DNA from: Pilatotrama ljubarskyi
Lineage: Eukaryota > Basidiomycota > Agaricomycetes > Polyporales > Polyporaceae
Direction: 5' to 3'
Length of the DNA stretch: 64,000 nt
Assembly: GCA_022385805.1 (NCBI GenBank)
Contig: MU277672.1
Coordinates: forward strand, 974,012 to 1,038,011
Shown: positions 24,017 through 38,708 of the stretch, in pieces
Numbering within the stretch: the stretch's first letter is position 1
Layout: every line of letters starts with the position of its first letter
The notes under the pieces: generated by a model
Told to the model about the DNA's origin: nothing
The model's input: only the letters and a program-made list of their open reading frames with translations
Databases searched by the model: none
Program-made: the position numbers and the translations under genes

Positions 24017-25838
24017 TCAGGCAAACAGGTTATCGTAGCGCTTGAGACAACTGTACCACTCGTAATCTGTAGTATAGCGCAGTAATGTAAGCCTCGGATC
24101 TGATGACAGAACAGCGACAGGGCGTAAGTTGAACTCACCGAAGTTCTCGCTGGGGTTGCACCAGCACTTGCCCTTCTTGTGCAGCTCACCTTGTGGGCAG
24201 TGCTGGAAGGGGTTGTGGCGGTACCCTAGGGGAGAGATGGAGTGAGCGAGCTGCTGATGGTAGGGATGACACGAGAACGCGCACCGATGTCGTTGAAGAA
24301 GTGGATCTGGTCCTTCTTTGCGAAGAGGGCCGCGCCAATGCTGTGGACGGGCGCATCTCCCCATCGCTACGGCGGCTGGTCAGCACATTCAATCTAGCAC
24401 AAGCTACAGGATCGTCCTGGGCCTACCTCGTAGTAGAAGCCACCCTTCTCGTCCAGGAAGTCGAAGAACTTCGAGTACGCCTCCCCGCGCCAGAAGTCCA
24501 GGTCACCAATCTCAAAGTTGCTCCAGACTGTTCGAGGTGTAAGAGCGGTCAGACTATGCCCACTTCAAGGTTACCGTTCACACGCACAGTGGCAATTGTT
24601 GTAGGTCTCGCCACCGTCGTCCGAGATGAAGCGCATAGCGTTGTCAGGCTCGACGAGATCCGGGTTGCTGTTGATGAATTCTGGACTGCGGTGTCAGCCA
24701 GTACCCTGCCATGCTTGCACACGGAGGCAAACCTTTGACTGCGTCCCAGAGCGTCGGGATGGTAGCAGGGTATTCGTAGAGCGAGATGGTGAAGCCTGAA
24801 GACAAATGCCACGTCCAGTGACCTCAATGCCCGCAGAAGCTATGCAAGTACTAACCGTAGACCTTCTTCTGGTCTTGCATGAGAAGCAGGGGCTATAGCA
24901 GGACATGTCTTAATCGCTTGCTTCCATGGGTAGGGAATGCAAACATACGTCGTAGTGCAAGTCGCAGAAAAACGTAACGTCAGGCCTGAGTCGCAGTCAG
25001 ATAAGGGCCAAGTCAGCGAAGGATTCTCACTCACTCAACACGCCAGTAGTACTTGTACTTGGCAAGGAGTTCGTGTCTGTAGAAGAACTGTGATGTCGTC
25101 AGCATCTGATATAACGTTGCGGAGAGAAGAGCAACTTACGCCCGAGTTGAAGCGACACATGTTGCGGTAGGGGACGCTTCCGCCGTAGATGACATTCTTC
25201 TCCATCATATCCTTTCGAGCAGCTGTTGCGCGCTCCTCATCAATCCAAGCTGGTTGATACCATTGCTCCTTCGGAATGAGACCAAACTCGACTTTCGCGT
25301 CAGTGAGAGTCTGGATGCGGCTACGTGACACGGATGAGCACGGGCGCGCGCACGAGCCTAGACGAACGACGTACTCCTTGAATTCTTCTGTGAACGGCTC
25401 CTCGTTGAGGAAGACATAAGGATACTGGAACTCCTTGTTGAAACGGTCCTCTATCGTGTGCATTGAGCAGTGTGCAAGGTTTGGGTGCGGACACACTTAC
25501 CGACTTGCTTCATACTCATCACCACACCATTGAGGTCGCCGTTACGAGCCAAGAGGACGAAGGTAGCGTTCGCTCTCCTTCCCTGCGGTGACGGTGTAGA
25601 CGGGACATAGTAGTCCTCCGGGACGCCATCCTGGTATGGCGGGTGAGGTTTAGAGCCACCAAACTGCTCTGAAAGGCGGGACAAGGAGGTTGCACGGCCG
25701 TAATCCTCATGCGAAAAGCTGAGAATGAAGTGCAAACTGATCTACGTGGCCCGAGTTAGAGAGGAGGTTTGTACTGCGGAATGGGAGACTTACAATGATG
25801 CCCAGCACCAATACCGCATAGCGCATAGGCGTCATCAT
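24017..25838 (-). CDS. GT15 alpha-1,2-mannosyltransferase (Kre2/Mnt1/Ktr family)
   Basis: This is a Golgi type II membrane enzyme that adds alpha-1,2-mannose to N- and O-glycans using GDP-mannose and Mn2+. The ATG at 25836-25838 (a second Met follows directly) gives [20 protein letters not shown], a short cytosolic tail and membrane anchor split by an intron. The family blocks are [54 protein letters not shown] and [10 protein letters not shown]. The metal/donor site [17 protein letters not shown] follows. The presumed catalytic Glu is in [20 protein letters not shown], then [16 protein letters not shown]. The Cys-rich end CWCNPSENF leads to [13 protein letters not shown] with TGA at 24017-24019. 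At about 400 residues it has the usual length. Which Ktr paralogue it is cannot be told from sequence alone. Confidence 0.94.
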
Positions 25839-26190
25839 CTTCGGCGACGGTGGTCGAGCCTTTGAGAGGCCGCGTTAGGCAAGGAGGGTGCAGGGAGAAG
25901 GGAAAGGGAGTGGATGGGAGAAGGAGAAGAGAAGGACTGTGTTGCGAGACTGTCGGACGCGCAGCTAACAAGCGAGATCGTAATGCGATCGGCGTCTAAC
26001 TCTCCCACTGAATGATCGGATGCGCGCCTGCGCAGGCCTGTGTCCTCTACAGTAGAGGACATAGCTCTACGGTAACCTAGGCTATGGGTGTCTCCCAGAC
26101 CGCTAATGGTCCATGTTGGGGATCATTGTCCGACCTAAGGGAGGTTTTGTTTACTCGAACCACAATGCTGGGACCAGGTTGCCAAAAACT
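25839..26190. other. GT15 upstream region and tRNA downstream flank
   Basis: The minus-strand GT15 gene takes its promoter and 5' UTR from here; its upstream bases (25850-25950) are pyrimidine-rich on the coding strand. No protein gene was seen. Confidence 0.4.
26184..26188 (-). terminator. RNA polymerase III terminator of tRNA-Val
   Basis: Two bases after the tRNA's last paired base, the minus strand carries five T residues (AAAAA on the plus strand), a minimal Pol III stop signal. Confidence 0.75.
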
Positions 26191-26270
26191 GGTTCGATCC
26201 GGGCTCGAACCGGAGACCTCCTGTGCACTACATGTGAGACAGACGTGATAACCAACTACACCATCGAACC
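26191..26270 (-). tRNA. tRNA-Val (anticodon CAC) with a 7-base intron
   Basis: The minus strand folds into a complete cloverleaf. The acceptor arm is GGTTCGA/TCGAACC, and the D arm is closed by GTG/CAC around TAGTTGGTTAT. The anticodon stem TCTGT/ACAGG contains one wobble pair. The T arm is TCCGG-TTCGAGC-CCGGA, which also supplies the B box. The anticodon loop reads CTCACA, then a 7-base insert TGTAGTG, then C. The insert (26226-26232) sits directly after base 37, the canonical position for a nuclear tRNA intron, and the anticodon CAC (26234-26236) reads GUG valine codons. A T5 terminator follows. No CCA is encoded, as expected in eukaryotes. It is transcribed in the same direction as the flanking protein genes. 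Confidence 0.93.
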
Positions 26271-26742
26271 GTTAAAGGGATTGCCTATTTGCCCCGTATA
26301 GAGTACAGCTTTGTAAGAAGTCACAACTGCGTCTCCGGACTTACCGAGCGGGTTGCATCCTTGCCCGCCCCGTCGAACCTCGTTGTAAGTTAACGAGCAC
26401 GTATTCGAGTCCGACTAACTATCCCGTGGTAAGAAATATGATGCTTTGTACGGAGTCCGTCCGACCCACGAAGAAACTCCTGGTCACCATTTAGGCAGAC
26501 GGCGCAACTTCGCTCGGGAGACAGGGGACCGCTTGATCAATCACACTACGAATACAATACATCCTGCACTAGCGACAACTGTGACGACGACATAGGGATA
26601 CATTTACATAGCAGGTGCATGCATAGATAACACGACGATTCTAAACCCGAAAATTAGAAGGGATCCAATAGCGAAGGAATATTCTGACCCAATAGCCCGA
26701 CAGTTACCGACAAACTCGAGCTGTCTCATGTCCCAACTATGC
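26271..26742. other. tRNA upstream flank and 3' region of the large unknown gene
   Basis: This is 472 bases with no recognisable gene. It contains the upstream side of the tRNA and probably the 3' UTR of the gene ending at 26743. Confidence 0.4.
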
Positions 26743-29700
26743 TCAGGCAGTCGCTTCTCTGTTCGGTACCGGGGCGGCCGTCGCCTGCAGGCTCGCCATG
26801 TTGGCCCTGAGGGACTTCTGAACAGGAACACGACCGTCATCGGGAACTTCGTCGGAGACGTCGAACGTCACCCCGGGTCGTCTCCTCCGCAGAGTGCCAC
26901 GAACTTGCTGTTCGTGCTCCTCTCTGTTGCGCCATTCTTGTGCTGCCGTCATGGGGTCGCGGAGAGGAGGAGACGGACGTCCTGCCGTGGAGCTTCTTGT
27001 CGAATCTCCGCCAGTCAACATGGCGTTGATCTGATCCCATAATCAGCTAATATGGAGGAACCTAGAATGTAGGAAGACATACCACCGTGCCATCTACTGC
27101 TTCTACGGAGGCAGCGGAGACTGTGCGGTGTCGCCGGGACAACAGCCGGAAAGGGGTGAACATCTTGCCATTTGGACTACGGTTCCCGGAAGCAGAGACC
27201 GGCGTTGGTGCAGCGATGCGAGCTTGGTCCGCACTGTTCCCACGATGAGGCCGCGGTGGAGCGGGGATCGACACCGCAGCTACGGCGACCTGAGGAGTGG
27301 GAGTAGTAGCAGGTTGCTTGATTGCGAAGTAGGGTGCCTGCATGCGCGCTAAAGGCTGAGTCGGCTGGGAGACGTTGCGCGGGCGCTTTTCTCGCACAGG
27401 GGCGGCTGACGGGAGAGGTTCCATTTCCCTCTGTCTGGGCGGGGAGGATCGAGAGCGGAAGAGGCTGAGGCCAAAGAATCCCTTCTTCCGCGGGTCTTTA
27501 TCCTTCTCTTTCGTCGAGGTCTTAGAGGTGGTACGGCCCAACGGTGCCGGAGGCGCGATCTGAGGGAGCATAGAAGGAGCCAACGACGAGGGCGTCAGAA
27601 GTACATCGGGCTGCGGTGCAGCAGACTGTGCCGTCTTGGTCGATCCCTGCGCCCTGGAGGACGAGTTGGCGGAAGGATACGCTGAGTTGCCGCTCCTACC
27701 AGCATACTGAGGGTCAGACGCTGTGCGAGAATGAGCGGGAGGGAAAGGAGTTAAAGGGTGGATTGGGGCAGGGGCCGGGTACGTCTGGTTACGAGTGGGC
27801 TGGGGAGGAGTGGACTGCAAGGCGACAGGTGCCTTGCCAGGAGGTGAAGAGACTGCATGGAGCCTCGGAGGCCTGACAGCTGGAGCTGGCGAAGCTGCTG
27901 ATCTAGGGGGAACCCGCTGCCCCGGAACAGGCATCACACTCGAAGTAGGGGGCGCAGAATGAGGTGGCTCGAAGGTCCGGTGTCCATAGTCCGCGGCTTG
28001 AGGATTACGAGTATGGCTAGGCGAGGTAGTCTGGGGATATTGAGCCGTTTGTGCTGGCGGTGCCGGAGTGCGGCCATGCTGATAGTCATAAGCGCCCAGA
28101 GGCGTTTGTGTACTGTACGATTGCGAGTGACCGGTCGTGGCGCCGTTGGCGGCGGGCTGAGCAGTCGGGTATCCCGGAGGAGCAGGCGAGCGATATCTAG
28201 CGGGCTCGGGGTATCCGGACGAGGCGTAGGGCTGACGAGAAACCGAGGCGTTATCTGGTCGTGAATGGGCGTGAGCGTGGAGGTTCGTAGCGCTGGTACG
28301 GTGAGGTAGCTGTTGTTGGAGCGTGCTGCTCGGGGACGGCTTCGTAGGCGCAGCGTGCGTGATAGTATCGTTGGAGCCATTGCGATGTGAATGCAGACGA
28401 CCCGAAGGTGAGTGCTTCGGCGTTCCTGCCGAGCCGACGGACACAGCGTGGCCTACAGCGGGAAATCGACCAGGATCAGCGAGATGCTGCCGAGAAGGGG
28501 AGTGGCCTGCGCTAGTCCCGAGCGCGTGGGCATATCCGGGATCTCCAGCGAGTTGCGCCCCTGACTGGTCATGACGCGGGGACGGCTGATGATGAGCACG
28601 TTGCCCGGACGCTTCCTTGCCGTGAGTGGCGAAGGCTTGGGACCGGCCCAGCGGCGTGTCGGGCGTGATAGTCGTTACTGATGGAGGTTTCGGGGATCGC
28701 AGATCGTGAGCTGTATCACCATTGTAGTTAGGAGGATTGACGTGGACCGCCGCTGTCGATGCAGGCGCCGAGGCTCCTGGATAAGTCATGTTCCGCTTCG
28801 GAGACGCGGAGGCCTGTCCTTGACTCGCAGAAGCCGTCGCCCGCGAACTACCTTGCTGGTTGTATGCCACCGCAGTATGCTGGCTACCGTATGCGGCCAA
28901 CGCAGGTGCACCAGCGGGATCTTCATGGAGCGGAAACCTCGACGGCAGGTCATAGGAAGCGCCCCTAGTGTGCACGGACTCGTGAGGTGCGGGGTTAGTG
29001 ATCCTGTGGAGGTCGGAAACACCGTACTGCTGGGCTGCGCCTGCGCCAGCCGAGGCTGACCGATAAGGATCCAAGTCGAGATGCTGGGCGGAGGACTGGG
29101 GGTGCGAATGAGATGCTTGCTGGGCAGCGGTGTTGGCGGAATGGGAGTGGCTCGTGGATTGGGGATGCGCGGGGGAGCCACGCGAGCGCGGATCGTGAGA
29201 GGGCACTTGCAATCGCCCCGCCGATGGTCCGGAGACCACGCCTAACTGGTGTGGTGGTACATCTGCAGCCGTCCGTGAAGGGCTCGGATCGTGCTGCATG
29301 GGAGCAGCGGACGGAGGTCGCACCACGACGTCTGGTAGCACGGCCTGGTGACCTCCGTGAACAGCCCCAGAAACCACCCCGTTGGCATCCGCATGCCGAT
29401 GATGTGACGCCGCAACAGGATAGCCCTGGACAGGTTGTTGATGTTTGCCCGTAGCACCCGGGGTGATAGAAGTGTGGACCCTGTGGTTGTCACCGGGAGC
29501 AGACGCATAGGCTTGGCTAGGTGCGGTTTGCAGCACTGTGTCTTGTTGTCGCACAGCTGATTGGAGATACTGCTGTGCCCCCAGGGAGCCGCCTTGAGCA
29601 CGGGAAACGGTTTCGTATGCGCGGTCCGCTGGCTGGGGATCTCCCTGACGGTTCACAGACGTCGTACTCTGCAATTTCGGAAGCAGAGCGGCTGCGTGCG

Positions 29701-31545
29701 CATCCGATGGACCCTGAGCAGCACGTATGCTGACTAGTTGAGGCGTAGGACGTTGAGATGTAGTCAGACCCACATGTGCAGTAGGCTTGCCTGCGTAAGG
29801 CGCACCAGCGTGTGTGGACAAGCTGTCATGAGGCACGGCGGTTGAGATACGCTGTGGAGAATTTCCCGAGGGTGCCGACTGCTTTGTCCCCGATCGCTCT
29901 CGCTGATGCTGAGTATCATACGTGAACAAGGCGCTTATGTCTCTCGTTACAGCTACGTACCTGTGAGTACCAAGCCTGAGCAATCTCCTGGCTCGTAGTG
30001 GGCCCCGACGATGGCTGGCCGTCAACCGCGGTAGTTTTCGACTTGTGACGCGAGGGCTCTCCGTGTGTCCTGTGCTTACGCTAGAGCGGCGATGAGCGAG
30101 TGAAGCAGGAGCAGAAACACGAGTAGAACTCACGCGCTCTTTCTGGATAGTCGGAGCCTTCTCATTCTCACTCCCAGAAGGACCAGAGGATTGACCACGT
30201 CCCAAGGTGCTGGCCTGCTCTCGACTGATATGACGCCGATCAGTCACCCTAACCTAGACGAACTGTGAGCACAGTGATCGAGGTGGGCATATCCAGAGCT
30301 GTAACTCACCCGCTCCATCCCAGAATGCTCCTGTTCGCTGCTGGAAATGCCGGAATCCTGGGCGGCTTGCTGTGCGAGAACTTGATGGCGCTGAGAACGC
30401 CCTGCCTTGGATGATGACCTCTCGCGTTTATGTCCAGGAGGCGGGATGGGTAGGGGGGGATCTTCCCTGTCAGACGCGGAAGGGTAGCCCCCCTCGACAG
30501 CGGGCGCTGGCGCCTTGACAGATGCTGCTCGCCCGCCAGTGGTAAGACCTGTCCATGGCGCGTTGGGGACAGCCGAGGATGCAGCAACATGGGCTCCTGC
30601 TTGAGGGTAGATACGACCCTGGTCCTGTGCACCATTGATCATGATATCGACGAGCTGTTCAGGGAATATACATACTGGGTAAGCGGACGGCAACCTGTCT
30701 GCGGATCTCTGAGCATAAGAAGCCGATCCCTGAGCGTACGCTTGATGTATACTGGCTGTGTCCGGAGGTTTACGATCGGCCCTTGGCTGCAGGTCGCGAT
30801 GCTTGGATCTCTCCTTTTCCTTCTGCCTGTCTCGATCCTTAGAAGACCGCTCCTTCTCCTTTGCGGTCTCTTTCTCCTCCCGCCGCCTCTTCTCGCGTCC
30901 TTCGCTTCTCTCCGCAGCGTAGTCGCGCATGCTCAGCTGCTCGACTTCGCGCCTGCTGGTCTTCTCCCTGTCCTTTTCTCGCTCGCGGTGGTGTCGAGAG
31001 GACGACGTAGGATCGCGCGTAGTCTGATCGGGGGGAACAGTGTAAAAACTTGTACTGGCGGGTGGTTGCGCGTGTGCGGCCGTTGTCGCATTATGGTGAC
31101 GAGAAGGATAGACGGAGCGTGTCGCTTGTGGGTCGTCGGGAGCGGGGACCTTTTCATTCGAAGAGCGAGGACTACGCTTGTCTGTCTTCCGCTTGAGGTA
31201 TGCGCGGAGCCCATATGCGTCCGAGTACGCATCGTATGTTCGCGACTGTACAGAAGGGTGTGGTGATTGGGGGACTGCATAGTATGAAGGTGGTATCGCG
31301 GTTGACGTTCTATCCTTGCTAGACGACTTGTGGTGGTGGGAATACGCCGTCGATGGGTCTTGGGGGTCTGCTCGTCGCGAACTGCGGTGCTTCCTCGAGC
31401 CTTCCGTGGTCGTCGGCTGGTCCACGTTGTGGCGCTGGGACGTAGCCATTGTCTGACGAGGTCTGTCAGAGTCGGAATCGCTGGGCCGCCAGAGACCGTA
31501 TGCGTCCTTCCGCGAAGTGGTCGCGCTGCGCTGACGGCTAGACAT
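26743..31545 (-). CDS. Large Ser/Pro/His/Gln-rich protein of unknown function
   Basis: This is a single gene of about 1,500 residues and at least five exons that I do not recognise as a named family. The ATG at 31543-31545 starts MSSRQRSATTSRKDAYGLWR. The first part has charged Arg/Lys/Glu/Asp-rich tracts such as KEKERSSKDRDRQKEKERSK. The central about 850 residues are dominated by Ser, Pro, His, Gln, Ala and Tyr, with no predicted fold. The C-terminal part is basic and more ordered: DPRKKGFFGLSLFRSRSSPP, MFTPFRLLSRRHRTVSAASV and EAVDGTVINAMLTGG, ending VPNREATA with TGA at 26743-26745. Exons join at SGMER-VRVTDRR, QKER-RKHRTHGE, QAWYSQ-HQRERSG and DGTV-INAML. The 51-base intron at 30625-30675 is stop-free and in frame, so it could instead be coding. 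The RSRS/RRxRTVSAAS pattern looks like phosphorylation-prone sequence. A scaffold or RNA-associated role is only a guess. Confidence 0.75.
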
Positions 31546-32863
31546 GATGGAGCATAGGAGAGAGCCAAGAAGAGAGGCCCCCAGTCGGCTCCAGGCCCGG
31601 TTTTAATATGGAGAGGTGTGGCCGGAGGAGAATGGAGAGGGAAAGCAAGGCGTGTGGCCATGAGGCGGCAGAGGCATCCGGGCTTGTTCAACCAGAATTC
31701 CACTTGCGGTCGGTTACGTACCGCCACCGCGACGCTTTCAAACGCCGGGCTCCCATCCGTTCATTTCCCTCCGTCGTCCATTGACCGCATCAGCGTATGT
31801 CGCTCGTTGCAACCCTCTCGCGCTTCTAAGTATCTGCGTACAGTCCCCGCGAGCCCCCGGGGTAACACGCCCAGCTTCGAGCACAGGGAAGTGCGTAGGA
31901 TGTTCTATACTTCTTCGGGGTGGCACACTGGCGGCACGAACTTTGAAACTGTCTCCGCCATGCACAAGCAAGACTGGTCTGGAAGGCTACAACGAGGCCT
32001 GCTGGGCGAGCCGATCGACTTTCGAACATCAGAAAGTCGTAATATTGCGCCGGAGCACTGGAATACAGCATGCTAAGGTAACCATACAGTGCACGTACGA
32101 GTACAAGGATCAGCAAGGATGACTAGGACATGTTTGCACCGAGTACTGAACGACTACGCTTTCTGAAACAGCATAGTCTACGAGTAACCCGCGCGACGCC
32201 GCAGGGAATGAGGGGAAACCCCAACCACCCGGCTCAAAAACAGAGCTGGACAGCGACCATTGCCCTGACGGCTTGATCTTACACGATTTTGACTCATTAC
32301 ACGGCAGTAGACAGCGGAAAGGCTGGTGGAGGCCAAGAGGCCTCCCTGCCGAGACAATTTAAGGATCGTGTGGATGGTTGGACGTCTCCAGACGAGGTGA
32401 AGAGTGAAGCGAGAAATCTGCGGGGAACAGCAGACAGAAAACAGACCAGGAAGGCTCTGCAGCTAGGAGGCTTTCGGCGTGCTTTCCGTCAACTGTCGCG
32501 CAGATGCTTGGAGTGCGCAGCACTCAGCGATGTCGAGGTGAGGTCAAAGGAGAGTGGATGAGAGACAAAATTGCAGACGAGGCAGACAAAGGGCGCCTTA
32601 TAAAAGATGACTAAGAAGGGGAAAATTCTCCCACGGGTCCGCCGGCCAGAATCTCGCCCGCACGCGGAGGCACGACCAGTGCACCTCCCATTGCGTATCA
32701 TCTGCGTCTTCGCGCCCTCTATCTGCTCCTGCGGACGTTTTTTCCCTGCAGAGCCACTATCATACTCCCAGAAGGCTACTGTCGTCTCCTAGTTTGTCAT
32801 GGTAGGTTCGCTGGCTTGTGATATTTCCGCAGACAAGCTGAGGACGCGTTACAGAGCGATACC
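31546..32863. promoter_or_regulatory. 1.3-kb divergent promoter region
   Basis: This region separates the start codons of the large Ser-rich gene (-) and the USP7-type gene (+). It is one of the longest gene-free stretches here. Short frames on both strands show no family similarity. A TATA-like box on the USP7 side is listed separately. Confidence 0.5.
32599..32605 (+). promoter_or_regulatory. TATA-like box upstream of the USP7-type gene
   Basis: TATAAAA lies 259 bases before the USP7 ATG. It would need a long 5' UTR or an unseen 5' exon to serve as that gene's core promoter. Confidence 0.35.
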
Positions 32864-37158
<4,295 letters not shown>

Positions 37159-37375
37159 TCTGTGGGCGATCGCGCCCCGCACATCTCGCGCCATAGCCTT
37201 GTCGTGTTTTCTTCGATAGCTGCATTTCGGTCTTCGTCCACATGTACTTCTGTTGATTTCCTAGCGTTTCCCACTGTACAATGGCCCACTCATCCAGAGG
37301 AGTGTACACCATTATCAGTCGTATTGCCCACGGTATGAACACTCGAACGAGGAAAATAATGACGACTCTGTATAT

Positions 37376-38312
37376 CTACTTTCGCTTCTTCGACTTCTTC
37401 GACGAGGACTGGCGTGACATGTAAACATCAGATTGAATAGGCTATAGGAATGCAACTCACAGATTTCGAGGGAGACCGTGGCGATGACGGTGTTGAGACT
37501 GAGCGATCGCTGTCACTGATTGTGCCGTTCTCAGCGCCAGCGTTGGGCGGCGCGAGCCCGTTGGATGATTTGGTTGTAGATGGCGTCTCTGAACGCGCAG
37601 GCGTAGACGGCGCCGTTGGTACAGAAGGCGCGGCGGGGGTAGGCTGCGCAGTAGAAGAGGCGGGAGGGGCTTCGACGCTGAGCTTCGGCAATGCCGCTCT
37701 GCCATACTTGCGCTCTGCATCGTAGTCAAACGTCATATCATCGTGTCATATTACCACTGCAATCCTTACCAGCTTCCGCACGGATAGATGGGATTTGCTC
37801 GACGAGAGCGCGCATTTTCTCGTTATGCATCATCTCGGTTGCAGTCTGGAAGATCACGCTGCCCCAGCCCTCGACGTACGCGTTCGCCTCGGCCGCCACC
37901 TCCAGGATCTCCGCCTCCATCTCTTTCTCGGCCGCGAGCAAGCTGTTCCAGAGGTCATCGCCAATAGAGCCCTTCTGAAGTAGATTCTGGAGGGCAGGTT
38001 TGTCCTCTCGGAGTCGGATTATACGTGTAACATCGGTCATGGCACGGCGAACGAGGGCCGCCTTGAGGAGATTCTCGGAGGCAGGAGGATCAGACATTTG
38101 CATGAGAGAGAAGTATACATCGCGTTCGTGGTGAGGGGGGAAGTAGGGCTCGTATACTTTGCCTGCATGACGCGATGGGTCAATTAGTTGCTTTGTGCGC
38201 GAGCGACGAGCATGTACTAACGCGCGTTGCGTCGCCTGTAGAAGTAGCTGAACACGAGAAGACTGCCAAAGACGATGAAGACGTAGAGAACGGGAATGAG
38301 GACGGACGCCAT
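37376..38312 (-). CDS. SEC66: Sec66 (Sec71) subunit of the Sec62/63 translocon complex
   Basis: This non-essential subunit of the ER post-translational translocation complex partners Sec63. The ATG at 38310-38312 starts with a single membrane segment, SVLIPVLYVFIVFGSLLVFS, followed by FYRRRNA. After an intron the sequence continues KVYEPYFPPHHERDVYFSLM and the family core KAALVRRAMTDVTRIIRLRE, DKPALQNLLQKGSIGDDLW and NSLLAAEKEMEAEILEVAAE. A Pro/Ala/Ser/Thr-rich linker follows. The last small exon gives SSSKKSKKRK with TAG at 37376-37378. The basic lysine end is typical of basidiomycete Sec66. It is about 260 residues. It is divergent from citrate synthase and convergent with the USP7-type gene at 217 bases. 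Confidence 0.93.
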
Positions 38313-38708
38313 CGCGGCTGGCGATGGACGAGACAGAGAGACCAGGAGAGGGAGGGAGAGAGTGCGCTGTGCAGCTGAGCGCGATCTGCTGGCAAACTCA
38401 AGTGACACGAAACCTCGGTCGCGTGGCAGGCGCACTGATCTGGCAGTGTCTTTCTTACGTAAGACCACCTCCGGGACGCCGGAGGACGCCGGTGAGGGCC
38501 GGCCGGAGCAGTTCCGCTCAAATGCCGCATCGGGTGAGAGGGCGGTCACGCGGCGGGCCTAGCGGGCGCCAAGCGAGCGCACGGGCGGCTCTAGGCCAGT
38601 CGCGTCCGGGGCATATGAAAAGTGCGGGGATGCGGGGCAGCTTAATCCTTGCCCGTCCCCCTACCCCGCAATCTACCCCGCGCTCTATTCGCCAGTACTA
38701 CGTTCGCA
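38313..38708. promoter_or_regulatory. Divergent promoter SEC66 / CIT1
   Basis: This is 396 bases between two start codons. It is GC-rich, with GCCGG repeats at about 38475-38510. No TATA box was seen. Confidence 0.5.
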
